Positions 57,052 through 64,000 of a stretch of 64,000 nucleotides of DNA are shown piece after piece. The notes below the pieces were generated by a model. That model did no database searches. It saw only the letters and a list, made by a program, of their open reading frames with translations, and had not been told where the DNA came from. How positions within the stretch are numbered: the stretch's first letter is position 1; every line of letters starts with the position of its first letter. The DNA is from Kineococcus rhizosphaerae (GTDB taxonomy: Bacteria; Actinomycetota; Actinomycetes; Actinomycetales; Kineococcaceae), in the NCBI RefSeq assembly GCF_003002055.1, contig NZ_PVZF01000004.1:1-64000 (forward strand), in the 5' to 3' direction. Position numbers and translations under genes: made by a program.

Positions 57052-58495
57052 CCTTCGACGGTACCCGTCCCCGCTCGGCCCACCCCGGCAGGGACGTCAG
57101 CGCCGCGGGGACGGCGTCGGCGACGTCGAGGGCGGCGAGAGGCCCACCGGCGGAGGCGAGCGCGGCGGCCCGGCCGTGCAGGACGGCGGCGTCGGCGGCG
57201 ACGACCGCGGGGTCGTCGTGGGGGCGCCCGGCGAGGGCCGCGCCGAGGACCCCGGCCAGGACGTCGCCGGCGCCGGCGGTGGACAGCCAGTCGGTCGCGG
57301 AGGCGGCGGTCAGGACGCGGTCGCCGACGATGGTGGTCACCGACCCCTTGAGCAGCACCGTGGCACCCGTCTCGGCGTGTGCGCGGCGGGCGAAGGTCAG
57401 CGGGTCGGCCTCGACGGCGGACCGCTCGACGCCCAGGAGGCGGGCGAGCTCGCCGGCGTGCGGGGTGAGGACGTGGTGGGGTCCGAGCCCGTCGGGCAGG
57501 TCGTGCAGGGCCCCGGCGTCGACGACGGCGGGTTCGCCGGAGGCCAGGGCGTCACGGATGCGGGCCTGCTGCTCGGGGTCGTCGGGCGAGACGCCCGGGC
57601 CGAGGACCCACGCCTGGACGCGGCCGGGACCCGCGACGGCCTCCGGGCGGCGCTGGCGGACGAGTTCGGTGGGGTGGGCGGGGCCCACGTAGCGGACCAT
57701 CCCGGCGCCGGCGCGGACGGCGGCCTCGACGGCCAGGACGGCGGCGCCGGTGTAGTCGGGCCCGCCGGCGACGACCCCGACGACGCCGCGGGAGTACTTG
57801 TCGTCGGTGGGCGCGGGGCGGCGCCAGCGGGCGGCCACGTCACCGGGCTCGACGCGCTCGACGGCGGGGGCGGGCAGGTCCAGTCCGAGGTCGACGACGA
57901 GGAGCTGCCCGCAGCGCGCCGCGGCGGGCGCGAGCAGGTGCACGGGTTTGGCCGTGCCGAACGTGACGGTGACGTCGGCGGCCATCACCTCGCCGGTCAC
58001 GGCCCCGGTGTCGGCGTCGAGGCCGGAGGGCAGGTCCACGGCCACGACGACGGGGCCGTCGAGGGCCGACAGCCCCTCGACCGCCGGGCGCAGCCCGCCC
58101 CGGCCGCCGATGCCCGCGATCCCGTCGAGCACCAGGTCCGCCGCGGCGCACGTCGACTCGTCCCCCGGGCGCCACGGCCGGGACCGCGCACCGGCGCGCC
58201 GGGCCGCCGCGAGGGCCTCGGTGTGGACCCGCCCGGAGGTCAGCAGCGCCGTGACGGCCGCGCCGCGCCGCGCCAGCCGGGCGGCCGCGAGGAGGGCGTC
58301 GCCGCCGTTGTCGCCGGGGCCGGCGAGGACCACGACCGTCCGCCCGGCGACGCCGCCGGTGGTGTCCCGCAGCAGGTCCGCGCAGACGACGTCGAGGGCC
58401 GCGGCGGCCCGCTGCATGAGCGTGCCGGCCGGCAGCGCCGCCTTCGCGACCTCCTCGGCCGCGCGCACGGTCTCGACGGTGTGGGCGCTGATCAC
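57035..58495 (-). CDS. nnrD: Bifunctional NAD(P)H-hydrate repair enzyme
   Basis: A 486-residue fusion. The N-terminal NAD(P)HX epimerase domain (about 1-205) has VLAGPGDNGGDALLAAARLA and VAVDLPSGLDADTGAV. The C-terminal ADP-dependent dehydratase (about 215-480) has YSRGVVGVVAGGPDYTGAAV, VLTPHAGELARLLG and the ribokinase-like catalytic ATDWLSTAGAGDVLAGVLGA. Together they repair hydrated NAD(P)H. GTG 58495 begins two bases after the acpS stop, and the end overlaps alr, so it belongs to an acpS-nnrD unit, a common order. Confidence 0.97.
   Translation of the reverse strand: MISAHTVETVRAAEEVAKAALPAGTLMQRAAAALDVVCADLLRDTTGGVAGRTVVVLAGPGDNGGDALLAAARLARRGAAVTALLTSGRVHTEALAAARRAGARSRPWRPGDESTCAAADLVLDGIAGIGGRGGLRPAVEGLSALDGPVVVAVDLPSGLDADTGAVTGEVMAADVTVTFGTAKPVHLLAPAAARCGQLLVVDLGLDLPAPAVERVEPGDVAARWRRPAPTDDKYSRGVVGVVAGGPDYTGAAVLAVEAAVRAGAGMVRYVGPAHPTELVRQRRPEAVAGPGRVQAWVLGPGVSPDDPEQQARIRDALASGEPAVVDAGALHDLPDGLGPHHVLTPHAGELARLLGVERSAVEADPLTFARRAHAETGATVLLKGSVTTIVGDRVLTAASATDWLSTAGAGDVLAGVLGAALAGRPHDDPAVVAADAAVLHGRAAALASAGGPLAALDVADAVPAALTSLPGWAERGRVPSKGAPTS
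57052..57063 (-). promoter_or_regulatory. Leaderless -10 element of alr
   Basis: TACCGT (57063 to 57058 on the minus strand) followed by CGAAGG and the GTG start, inside the end of nnrD. Confidence 0.5.
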
Positions 58496-58497
58496 GG

Positions 58498-58851
58498 CTA
58501 CTCGCCCTCGGCGACCACCATGGCGGTGGCGATGCCGGCGTCGTGCGACAGGGACAGGTGGAACGTCGCCACCCCCATGCCCTCGGCGATCTCCCGGGCG
58601 CTGCCCTTGACGACGATCTCGGGGCGGTGGCCGTCCTCGCGCTCGACGACGACGTCGCGCCAGACGAGTCCCACGGGCGCGCCGAGGGACTTGGCCACGG
58701 CCTCCTTGGCCGCGAACCGCGCGGCCAGCGACTCCGGCGGCAGGCCGCGCTCGCCGTCGCCGAAGAGCCGTTCGAGCAGCAGCGGTGTGCGCTCGACCTG
58801 TCGTTTGAAGCGCGCGACGTCGACGACGTCGATGCCGATCCCGATGATCAT
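58498..58851 (-). CDS. acpS: Holo-[acyl-carrier-protein] synthase
   Basis: A 117-residue phosphopantetheinyl transferase of the AcpS type. It starts [20 protein letters not shown], with the metal-binding Asp of GIDVVD and the Glu of [13 protein letters not shown]. The C-terminus [20 protein letters not shown] is characteristic. ATG 58851 has GGAGG nine bases upstream; a longer frame starting at 58902 is unlikely. It activates acyl carrier protein for fatty-acid synthesis. Directly upstream of nnrD. Confidence 0.97.
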   Translation of the reverse strand: MIIGIGIDVVDVARFKRQVERTPLLLERLFGDGERGLPPESLAARFAAKEAVAKSLGAPVGLVWRDVVVEREDGHRPEIVVKGSAREIAEGMGVATFHLSLSHDAGIATAMVVAEGE

Positions 58852-58914
58852 CCGTGCATCCCTCCACGCCTGTTCACGGGGGCTCCCGTCCGCCGGCGTC
58901 ACCGTCCCACGAGG

Positions 58915-58947
58915 GCCCGCGACGCCCGACGGCGGGGGGTCGCGGGC
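58915..58947 (-). terminator. Hairpin after glmS
   Basis: GCCCGCGAC pairs with GTCGCGGGC around a 15-base loop, immediately after the glmS stop codon on the minus strand and before acpS. Confidence 0.6.
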
Positions 58948-60792
58948 TCACTCCACGGTGACGGACTTCGCGAGGTTGCGGGGCTGGTCGACGTCGAGGC
59001 CCTTGGCCGTGGCGAGCTCGCACGCGAACACCTGCAGCGGCACGACGGCCAGCAGCGGGGACAGCAGGGTCGAGGTCCGCGGGATGCGGATGACGACGTC
59101 GGCGAAGGGTTCCACCGCGGTGTCGCCCTGCTCGGCGATGACGAGGGTCCGGGCACCGCGGGCGCGGACCTCCTGGATGTTCGAGACGACCTTGGAGTGC
59201 AGCGAGTCGCGCCCGCGCGGGCTGGGCACGACCACGAAGACGGGCTGGCCGGGTTCGACGAGCGCGATGGGGCCGTGCTTGAGCTCCCCGGCCGCGAAAC
59301 CCTCGGCGTGGATGTAGGCGAGTTCCTTCAGCTTCAGCGCCCCCTCCATCGCGACGGGGTAGCCGACGTGCCGGCCCAGGAACAGCACCGAGCGGGTGTC
59401 GGCCATGTACCGGGCGATCTCGCGGACCTGCTCGAGGCCGTCGAGGACCTGCCGGACCTGCCCGGGGATCTCGTGCAGCTGCGCGAGGACCTCGGCCACC
59501 TCGTCGGCGAACTTGTTGCCGCGCAGCTGGGCCAGGAACAGCCCGAGCAGGTAGCAGGCGGTGATCTGGGCGAGGAACGCCTTGGTCGAGGCGACCGCGA
59601 TCTCCGGCCCGGCGTGGGTGTAGAGCACCGCGTCGGACTCGCGCGGGATCGTCGAGCCGTTGGTGTTGCAGATCGCCAGGACCTTCGCGCCCTGCTCACG
59701 GGCGTGCCGGACGGCCATGATCGTGTCCATCGTCTCCCCCGACTGGGAGATCGCGACGACGAGCGTGCGCTCGGAGACGACGGGGTCGCGGTAGCGGAAC
59801 TCGTGGGCGAGCTCGACCTCGACGGGGACCCGGCACCAGTGCTCGATGGCGTACTTGGCGACCTGCCCGGCGTACGCGGCCGTCCCGCACGCGACGACGA
59901 CGATCTTGTCGATGCTGCGCAGCTCGGCCTCGCCGATCTTCATCTCGTCCAGCTGCAACCGCCCGCCCGCGTCGACGCGGCCCAGCAGGGTGTCGGCGAT
60001 GGCCTGCGGCTGGTCGTGGATCTCCTTGGCCATGAAGGACGGGTACCCGCCCTTCTCGGCGGCCGCGGCGTCCCAGTCGACGTGGAAGCGGCGGCCCTCG
60101 ACGGGGGCGCCGTCGAAGCCGATGACGGCCACCGACGTCGGGGTGATGGTGACGATCTGGTCCTGGCCCAGTTCGAGGGCCTCGCGGGTGGAGGCGATGA
60201 ACGCGGCGACGTCGGAGCCGAGGTAGTTCGCGCCCTCGCCCAGGCCCACGACGAGCGGGGAGTTGCGCCGGGCGCCGACGATCGTGTCGGGGGCGTCGGC
60301 GTGCACGGCCAGCAGCGTGAAGGCGCCCTCCAGGCGCAGGCAGACGGCGCGCATGGCCTCGGTCAGGTCACCCGCGTACGCGCGGGCCAGCAGGTGCGCG
60401 ACGACCTCGGTGTCGGTCTCGCTGGCGAACTCGACCCCGGCGGCGAGCAGCTCGGCGCGCAGCGTCGCGAAGTTCTCGACGATCCCGTTGTGGATGACGG
60501 CGAGCTCGCCGCCGACCCCGACGTGCGGGTGCGCGTTGGCGTCCGTCGGCCCCCCGTGGGTGGCCCACCGGGTGTGGCCGATGGCCGTGGCCGCCTGCGG
60601 CAGCGGGTCGGCGTCCAGGACCTCGACGAGGTTGGCGAGCTTGCCGGCCTTCTTGCGGGTGTCCACCCCGTCGGGCGTGACGACGGCGATGCCCGCCGAG
60701 TCGTACCCCCGGTACTCCAGTCGCCGCAGCCCCTCCAGCACCACGTCAGTGCCCAGCTGGGCGGTCCCCACGTACCCGACGATTCCGCACAT
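58948..60792 (-). CDS. glmS: Glutamine-fructose-6-phosphate aminotransferase
   Basis: A 614-residue enzyme making glucosamine-6-phosphate for cell-wall UDP-GlcNAc. The N-terminal amidotransferase has nucleophile Cys2 (MCGIVGYVG), [11 protein letters not shown] and [11 protein letters not shown]. Two SIS domains follow with [36 protein letters not shown] and SKAFLAQ-like [20 protein letters not shown]. The C-terminus is [12 protein letters not shown] 60792 has TACCCT seven bases upstream. The product feeds GlmM, which is encoded 2 kb away. I see no glmS ribozyme. Confidence 0.98.
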   Translation of the reverse strand: MCGIVGYVGTAQLGTDVVLEGLRRLEYRGYDSAGIAVVTPDGVDTRKKAGKLANLVEVLDADPLPQAATAIGHTRWATHGGPTDANAHPHVGVGGELAVIHNGIVENFATLRAELLAAGVEFASETDTEVVAHLLARAYAGDLTEAMRAVCLRLEGAFTLLAVHADAPDTIVGARRNSPLVVGLGEGANYLGSDVAAFIASTREALELGQDQIVTITPTSVAVIGFDGAPVEGRRFHVDWDAAAAEKGGYPSFMAKEIHDQPQAIADTLLGRVDAGGRLQLDEMKIGEAELRSIDKIVVVACGTAAYAGQVAKYAIEHWCRVPVEVELAHEFRYRDPVVSERTLVVAISQSGETMDTIMAVRHAREQGAKVLAICNTNGSTIPRESDAVLYTHAGPEIAVASTKAFLAQITACYLLGLFLAQLRGNKFADEVAEVLAQLHEIPGQVRQVLDGLEQVREIARYMADTRSVLFLGRHVGYPVAMEGALKLKELAYIHAEGFAAGELKHGPIALVEPGQPVFVVVPSPRGRDSLHSKVVSNIQEVRARGARTLVIAEQGDTAVEPFADVVIRIPRTSTLLSPLLAVVPLQVFACELATAKGLDVDQPRNLAKSVTVE

Positions 60793-60805
60793 GCTGTCGA
60801 GGGTA
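60793..60805 (-). promoter_or_regulatory. Leaderless -10 element of glmS
   Basis: TACCCT on the minus strand, seven bases (CGACAGC) before ATG 60792. Confidence 0.6.
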
Positions 60806-60853
60806 CGGTCCGCGGCCCGGCTCTCCGGTCACCTCGCGGTCCCCGTCACCCGG

Positions 60854-60866
60854 TAGCCTCTCGCCG
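60854..60866 (+). promoter_or_regulatory. Leaderless -10 element of coaA
   Basis: TAGCCT (60854-60859) seven bases before GTG 60867. It faces away from the glmS promoter across a 50-base gap. Confidence 0.6.
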
Positions 60867-61856
60867 GTGAGCTCGGGCACGACCACCACCCCCCCGTCCG
60901 CGGCGACGGTGGGGCCGGCGCACACCCCCACCCCCTACGTGGTGCTCGACCGGGCGCACTGGAGCGCGCTGCGGGCCAACACCCCCCTGACCCTGACGGC
61001 CGAGGACGTCGCCCGCCTGCGGGGCCTGGGCGACCGCGTCGACCTGCGCGAGGTCGAGGAGGTCTACCTGCCCCTGTCGCGGCTGCTGACCCTCTACGAC
61101 CGCTCCGCCGGGTCGCTGCACGCCGCGACGTCGACGTTCCTCGGGGAGTCGGTGCAGCGCACCCCGTTCGTCATCGGCATCGCCGGGTCGGTGGCCGTGG
61201 GCAAGTCCACGACGGCGCGCGTGCTGCGCGAGCTGCTCTCGCACTGGCCCGAGACCCCGCGCGTCGAACTCGTCACCACCGACGGCTTCCTGCTGCCGAA
61301 CGCCGAGCTGGAACGACGCGGCATCCTGCACCGCAAGGGTTTCCCGGAGAGCTACGACCGCCGTGCGCTGCTGCGGTTCCTCGCGGCCGTGAAGTCCGGG
61401 GCTCCCGAGGTCCACGCCCCGGTCTACTCCCACCTCGTCTACGACATCGTGCCGGACGAGCACGTCCGCGTGAGCCGGCCGGACGTGCTCATCGTCGAGG
61501 GGCTCAACGTGCTGCAGCCCGCGCGGGTGCGCGCCGACGGCACCCAGGGCGTCGCCGTCAGCGACTACTTCGACTTCTCCCTGTACGTCGACGCGCGCAG
61601 CGAGGACGTGCGGAGCTGGTACGTCGACCGGTTCCTCGAACTGCGCCGCACCGCGTTCTCCAAGCCGCAGTCCTACTTCCACCGGTACGCCGCCCTCACC
61701 GACGACGAGGCCGTGGCCCGCGCGCGGCGCATCTGGAACGACATCAACGGCCCCAACCTCGCCGAGAACGTCCTGCCGACGCGGGGACGGGCGACGTGCG
61801 TCCTGCAGAAGGGCGCTGACCACTCGGTGCGTCAGGTGCGACTGCGCAAGGTCTGA
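60867..61856 (+). CDS. coaA: Type I pantothenate kinase
   Basis: A 329-residue kinase for the first step of coenzyme A synthesis. The P-loop is [20 protein letters not shown] at about residues 108-127. [39 protein letters not shown] and [20 protein letters not shown] are type I hallmarks, and the last helix includes [23 protein letters not shown] 60867 fits a leaderless start. The last 25 bases overlap the convergent GNAT gene. Confidence 0.97.
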   Translation: MSSGTTTTPPSAATVGPAHTPTPYVVLDRAHWSALRANTPLTLTAEDVARLRGLGDRVDLREVEEVYLPLSRLLTLYDRSAGSLHAATSTFLGESVQRTPFVIGIAGSVAVGKSTTARVLRELLSHWPETPRVELVTTDGFLLPNAELERRGILHRKGFPESYDRRALLRFLAAVKSGAPEVHAPVYSHLVYDIVPDEHVRVSRPDVLIVEGLNVLQPARVRADGTQGVAVSDYFDFSLYVDARSEDVRSWYVDRFLELRRTAFSKPQSYFHRYAALTDDEAVARARRIWNDINGPNLAENVLPTRGRATCVLQKGADHSVRQVRLRKV

Positions 61857-62905
61857 TCCGGCAGCGTCCGGCGGACCGCCGCGAGCGGTGCCTCGAGCTC
61901 CTCGATGAACTCGTCGAGCACGAAACCCATGGCCTCGTTGACGGCCACCATCGGCGCGTTCGACACCGCGTTCCACGTCGAGACCCGTTGCGCGGCGGGG
62001 TGGTCGGCGACCGCCCGGCGCAGGCACTCCAGTTTCACGAGCGTTCCCAGCCGGTGCCCGCGGTGCTCCGCGACGACGAGGGTGTCCAGCTGGATCAGCC
62101 GCTCGGGCTCGTCGTCGGAGACGACGAGCACCGTGTACGCCACGAGCTGCCCACCACCGTCGGCGGCCACCGCGACCCACTGGCGGCGGCCCTGCGCGGC
62201 CCGCTCGGCCTCGACCTCGCGGACGCGGGCGCCGTCCCACACCTCCGGTTCGACGGTGAGGTCGTCCCGGGGCACGTCGGTGCTCATGCGGGCGTTCAGC
62301 CGCGCCAGCGCCTCCAGGTCCTCCTCGGGGACCGGTCCCGCCCAGCTGCGGACCGCGTACCCCGCGGCGTGCGCGCGGGCGTCGGACTCCAGGGCGGCCA
62401 GCCTCGTCGGGGGGACCGGCAGCGGCAGCTGCCGGCGCGCCGCCAGCTGGCCCCGGATGAACCCCCGGCGGCGCGCGGCGACCGACCCCGGCCAGCGGGT
62501 CTCGTCCACGGCCGCCGGCCGGTCGACGCTGACGCGCACCGACGTGCGCCCCGCCGCCGCGACCACGTCCAGCGCGTGCGAGAGCAGGGCCGTGCCGACG
62601 CCGCGGCGCCGGTGGGCGGGGTGCACGACGACGTTCACCCACGCGACGTGGGTGTTGTCCCGCAGGTAGAGCTCGACCTCGGCGACCGCGACGGGTTCGC
62701 CGTGCTCCAGGGCCAGGACGTGGTGCCTGAGCTGCTCGGTGCTGCCCCGCTCCAGCGCCGCCCGCAGCTCACCCCGCCGCCACGTCGAGGGGTCGTCCCG
62801 GCCGACCGCCTCGCCCGCGGCGAGGACGTCGTACCAGGGGTCGAACCACCGCCGCGCCCAGTCGCGGCGGTCGGGTGCGGCGTTGGTGGTGCCGGTGAAC
62901 TCCAC
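61832..62905 (-). CDS. Tandem GNAT acetyltransferase
   Basis: A 357-residue protein with two GNAT folds. The first has [20 protein letters not shown], a perfect acetyl-CoA R-R-x-G-x-G/A loop. The second has [20 protein letters not shown] and [20 protein letters not shown], including the N-x-x-M-x-x-V-N-x-x-x-G-F pattern seen in mycothiol synthase-like proteins. It is not MshD itself as far as I can tell. GTG 62905. Substrate unknown. The gene ends inside the coaA 3' end on the opposite strand. Confidence 0.87.
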   Translation of the reverse strand: MEFTGTTNAAPDRRDWARRWFDPWYDVLAAGEAVGRDDPSTWRRGELRAALERGSTEQLRHHVLALEHGEPVAVAEVELYLRDNTHVAWVNVVVHPAHRRRGVGTALLSHALDVVAAAGRTSVRVSVDRPAAVDETRWPGSVAARRRGFIRGQLAARRQLPLPVPPTRLAALESDARAHAAGYAVRSWAGPVPEEDLEALARLNARMSTDVPRDDLTVEPEVWDGARVREVEAERAAQGRRQWVAVAADGGGQLVAYTVLVVSDDEPERLIQLDTLVVAEHRGHRLGTLVKLECLRRAVADHPAAQRVSTWNAVSNAPMVAVNEAMGFVLDEFIEELEAPLAAVRRTLPDQTLRSRT

Positions 62906-62930
62906 CGGACCAGTCAGGCAGAACCGCCCG

Positions 62931-64000
62931 TCACAGCGCCAGTCGTTTGAGGACGACCCCGGCCAGCCGGTCGGCCACGGCCTGCGCGTGCTCGGTGTGG
63001 GCGGCCTCGACCATGACCCGCACGAGCGGTTCGGTCCCGCTGGGGCGCAGCAGGACCCGGCCGGTCTCGCCCAGCTCGCGCTCGGCGTCGGCGACGGCCG
63101 CCAGGAGGTCCTCGTCGCTGCCCGCGCGGGACTTGTCGACCCCGCGCACGTTGACGAGCACCTGCGGCAGCCGCTCGACGACGCCGGCGAGGTCGGCCAG
63201 GCCGCGGCCCGTCTCGGCCATCCGGGCCAGGAGCTGCAGACCCGTCAGGACGCCGTCGCCCGTGGTCGCGTGCGCTGGCAGGACGACGTGGCCGCTCTGC
63301 TCGCCGCCGATGCTCCAGCGCCCGGCGTTCAGCGCCTCCAGGACGTAGCGGTCCCCGACGCCCGTCTCGACCACCGTCACGCCCTCGCGCTGCATGGCGA
63401 GCTTGAGCCCGAGGTTGCTCATGACGGTGGCGACCAGGGTGTCCTCGACGAGCTGACCGCGCTCACGCAGACCCAGGGCGAGGACGGCCATGATCTGGTC
63501 GCCGTCGACGGTGTCGCCCGCGGCGTCCACCGCCAGGCACCGGTCGGCGTCGCCGTCGTGGGCGATGCCGACGTCGGCGCCGTGCGTCACGACCGCCGCG
63601 CTGACCGGGCCGAGGTGGGTCGACCCGCAGCCGTCGTTGATGTTCAGGCCGTCGGGGGCCGCGTACAGCGTCGTCACCCGGGCGCCCGCCTCCCGCAGGA
63701 CGCGCGGGGAGATCGCGCTGGCCGCGCCGTTGGCGCAGTCGACGACGACGTGCAGGCCCTTCAGCGACCCCGGTCCGCCCGGCAGCGTCGACAGCAGGTG
63801 CTCGACGTAGGTGTCCTGGGCGTCCTGCTCGACGTCCGGCCCGGCGTGCAGCCGCCCGACCCCGGCTCCCGTGGGCCGGCGCGCGTCGCGGGCGCCGAAC
63901 GCGGCCTCGATGCGGTCCTCGACGTCGTCGGGCAGCTTCGTGCCGCCCCGGGCGAAGATCTTCAGCCCGTTGTCCGGCATGGCGTTGTGCGAGGCGGACA
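62931..64000 (-). CDS. glmM: Phosphoglucosamine mutase, N-terminus cut by the window edge
   Basis: The C-terminal about 356 residues of GlmM. The first visible codons give [20 protein letters not shown], with the phosphorylated catalytic Ser before His-Asn. The metal loop is [14 protein letters not shown], the sugar loop GGEQSGHVV and the phosphate loop [16 protein letters not shown]. It converts glucosamine-6-phosphate from GlmS to glucosamine-1-phosphate. About 95-100 residues lie beyond the right edge. It is read in the same direction as the GNAT gene, 26 bases upstream of it. Confidence 0.97.
   Translation of the reverse strand, partial: SASHNAMPDNGLKIFARGGTKLPDDVEDRIEAAFGARDARRPTGAGVGRLHAGPDVEQDAQDTYVEHLLSTLPGGPGSLKGLHVVVDCANGAASAISPRVLREAGARVTTLYAAPDGLNINDGCGSTHLGPVSAAVVTHGADVGIAHDGDADRCLAVDAAGDTVDGDQIMAVLALGLRERGQLVEDTLVATVMSNLGLKLAMQREGVTVVETGVGDRYVLEALNAGRWSIGGEQSGHVVLPAHATTGDGVLTGLQLLARMAETGRGLADLAGVVERLPQVLVNVRGVDKSRAGSDEDLLAAVADAERELGETGRVLLRPSGTEPLVRVMVEAAHTEHAQAVADRLAGVVLKRLAL

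Noticed and set aside
60793-60866. glmS ribozyme upstream of glmS
   Set aside because: The gap between glmS and coaA is about 74 bases and is filled by two promoters; there is no room for the ribozyme fold.

Overview
The window is very GC-rich, uses many GTG starts and is densely packed. From about 21 kb onward it follows a gene order familiar from Actinobacteria: guaA, guaB3, guaB, rsdA-like, sigD, bldM, whiB3, groEL/groES, rimI, tsaB, tsaE, alr, nnrD, acpS, glmS, coaA, glmM. This is the same backbone as the Mycobacterium tuberculosis Rv3396-Rv3441 and Streptomyces bldM-sigD-guaB regions. A high-GC actinobacterium of the Kineococcus/Kineosporiales type is the best guess; this is inference, not a database match.

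Region 1 (1-14.4 kb) is accessory. It opens with the tail of a broken EAL-domain gene and a soluble hybrid histidine kinase. An island of small, mostly unrelated genes on both strands follows: nucleotidyltransferase, GrpB, DUF4304, DUF2283, EthD, SDR/MerR, P-loop kinase, alpha/beta hydrolase, tiny membrane proteins, and fragments of a chemotaxis receptor and of an MmyB-type regulator. A dispersed repeat with core GGTCATCCCGCG sits in the gaps between them. There are 12 exact core copies plus at least 8 degenerate relatives, all in the same orientation, and I saw none in the remaining 50 kb. Two paralogous 117-residue proteins (5.7 kb and 14.4 kb) lie near the ends of the island.

Region 2 (14.8-20.8 kb) holds a membrane CHASE3 hybrid kinase with two receivers and an HPt domain. 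It is divergent from a translationally coupled trio: stand-alone receiver, HEAT-repeat membrane protein and family 2 glycosyltransferase. The layout suggests a phosphorelay controlling an exopolysaccharide-type enzyme.

Region 3 (20.8-29.5 kb) contains an MDR oxidoreductase and a six-gene operon on the minus strand (SWIM, DUF5691, MoxR AAA+, DUF5682, VWA, SRPBCC). Every one of its five junctions is a 4-base GTGA overlap.

Region 4 (29.5-44.9 kb) carries GMP/IMP enzymes, a heterodimeric ABC exporter with one degenerate ATP site, an MFS protein, an SDR, and the regulators SigD (with an unusual acidic tetrapeptide-repeat N-terminus), RsdA-like, BldM, a MerR-like protein and WhiB3.

Region 5 (45-64 kb) has groES-groEL with a His-rich GroEL tail and two CIRCE operators, then a THUMP-like methyltransferase and RimI. 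Next come a single-chain PheRS-like protein (PheS-type core plus FDX-ACB) and a TetR/SnoaL/MFS insert, followed by the tRNA t6A genes tsaB and tsaE (tsaD is absent here). Cell-wall and cofactor genes (alr, nnrD, acpS, glmS, coaA, truncated glmM) complete the window. Many housekeeping genes here have a TANNNT box 6-8 bases before the start codon, indicating leaderless transcripts.
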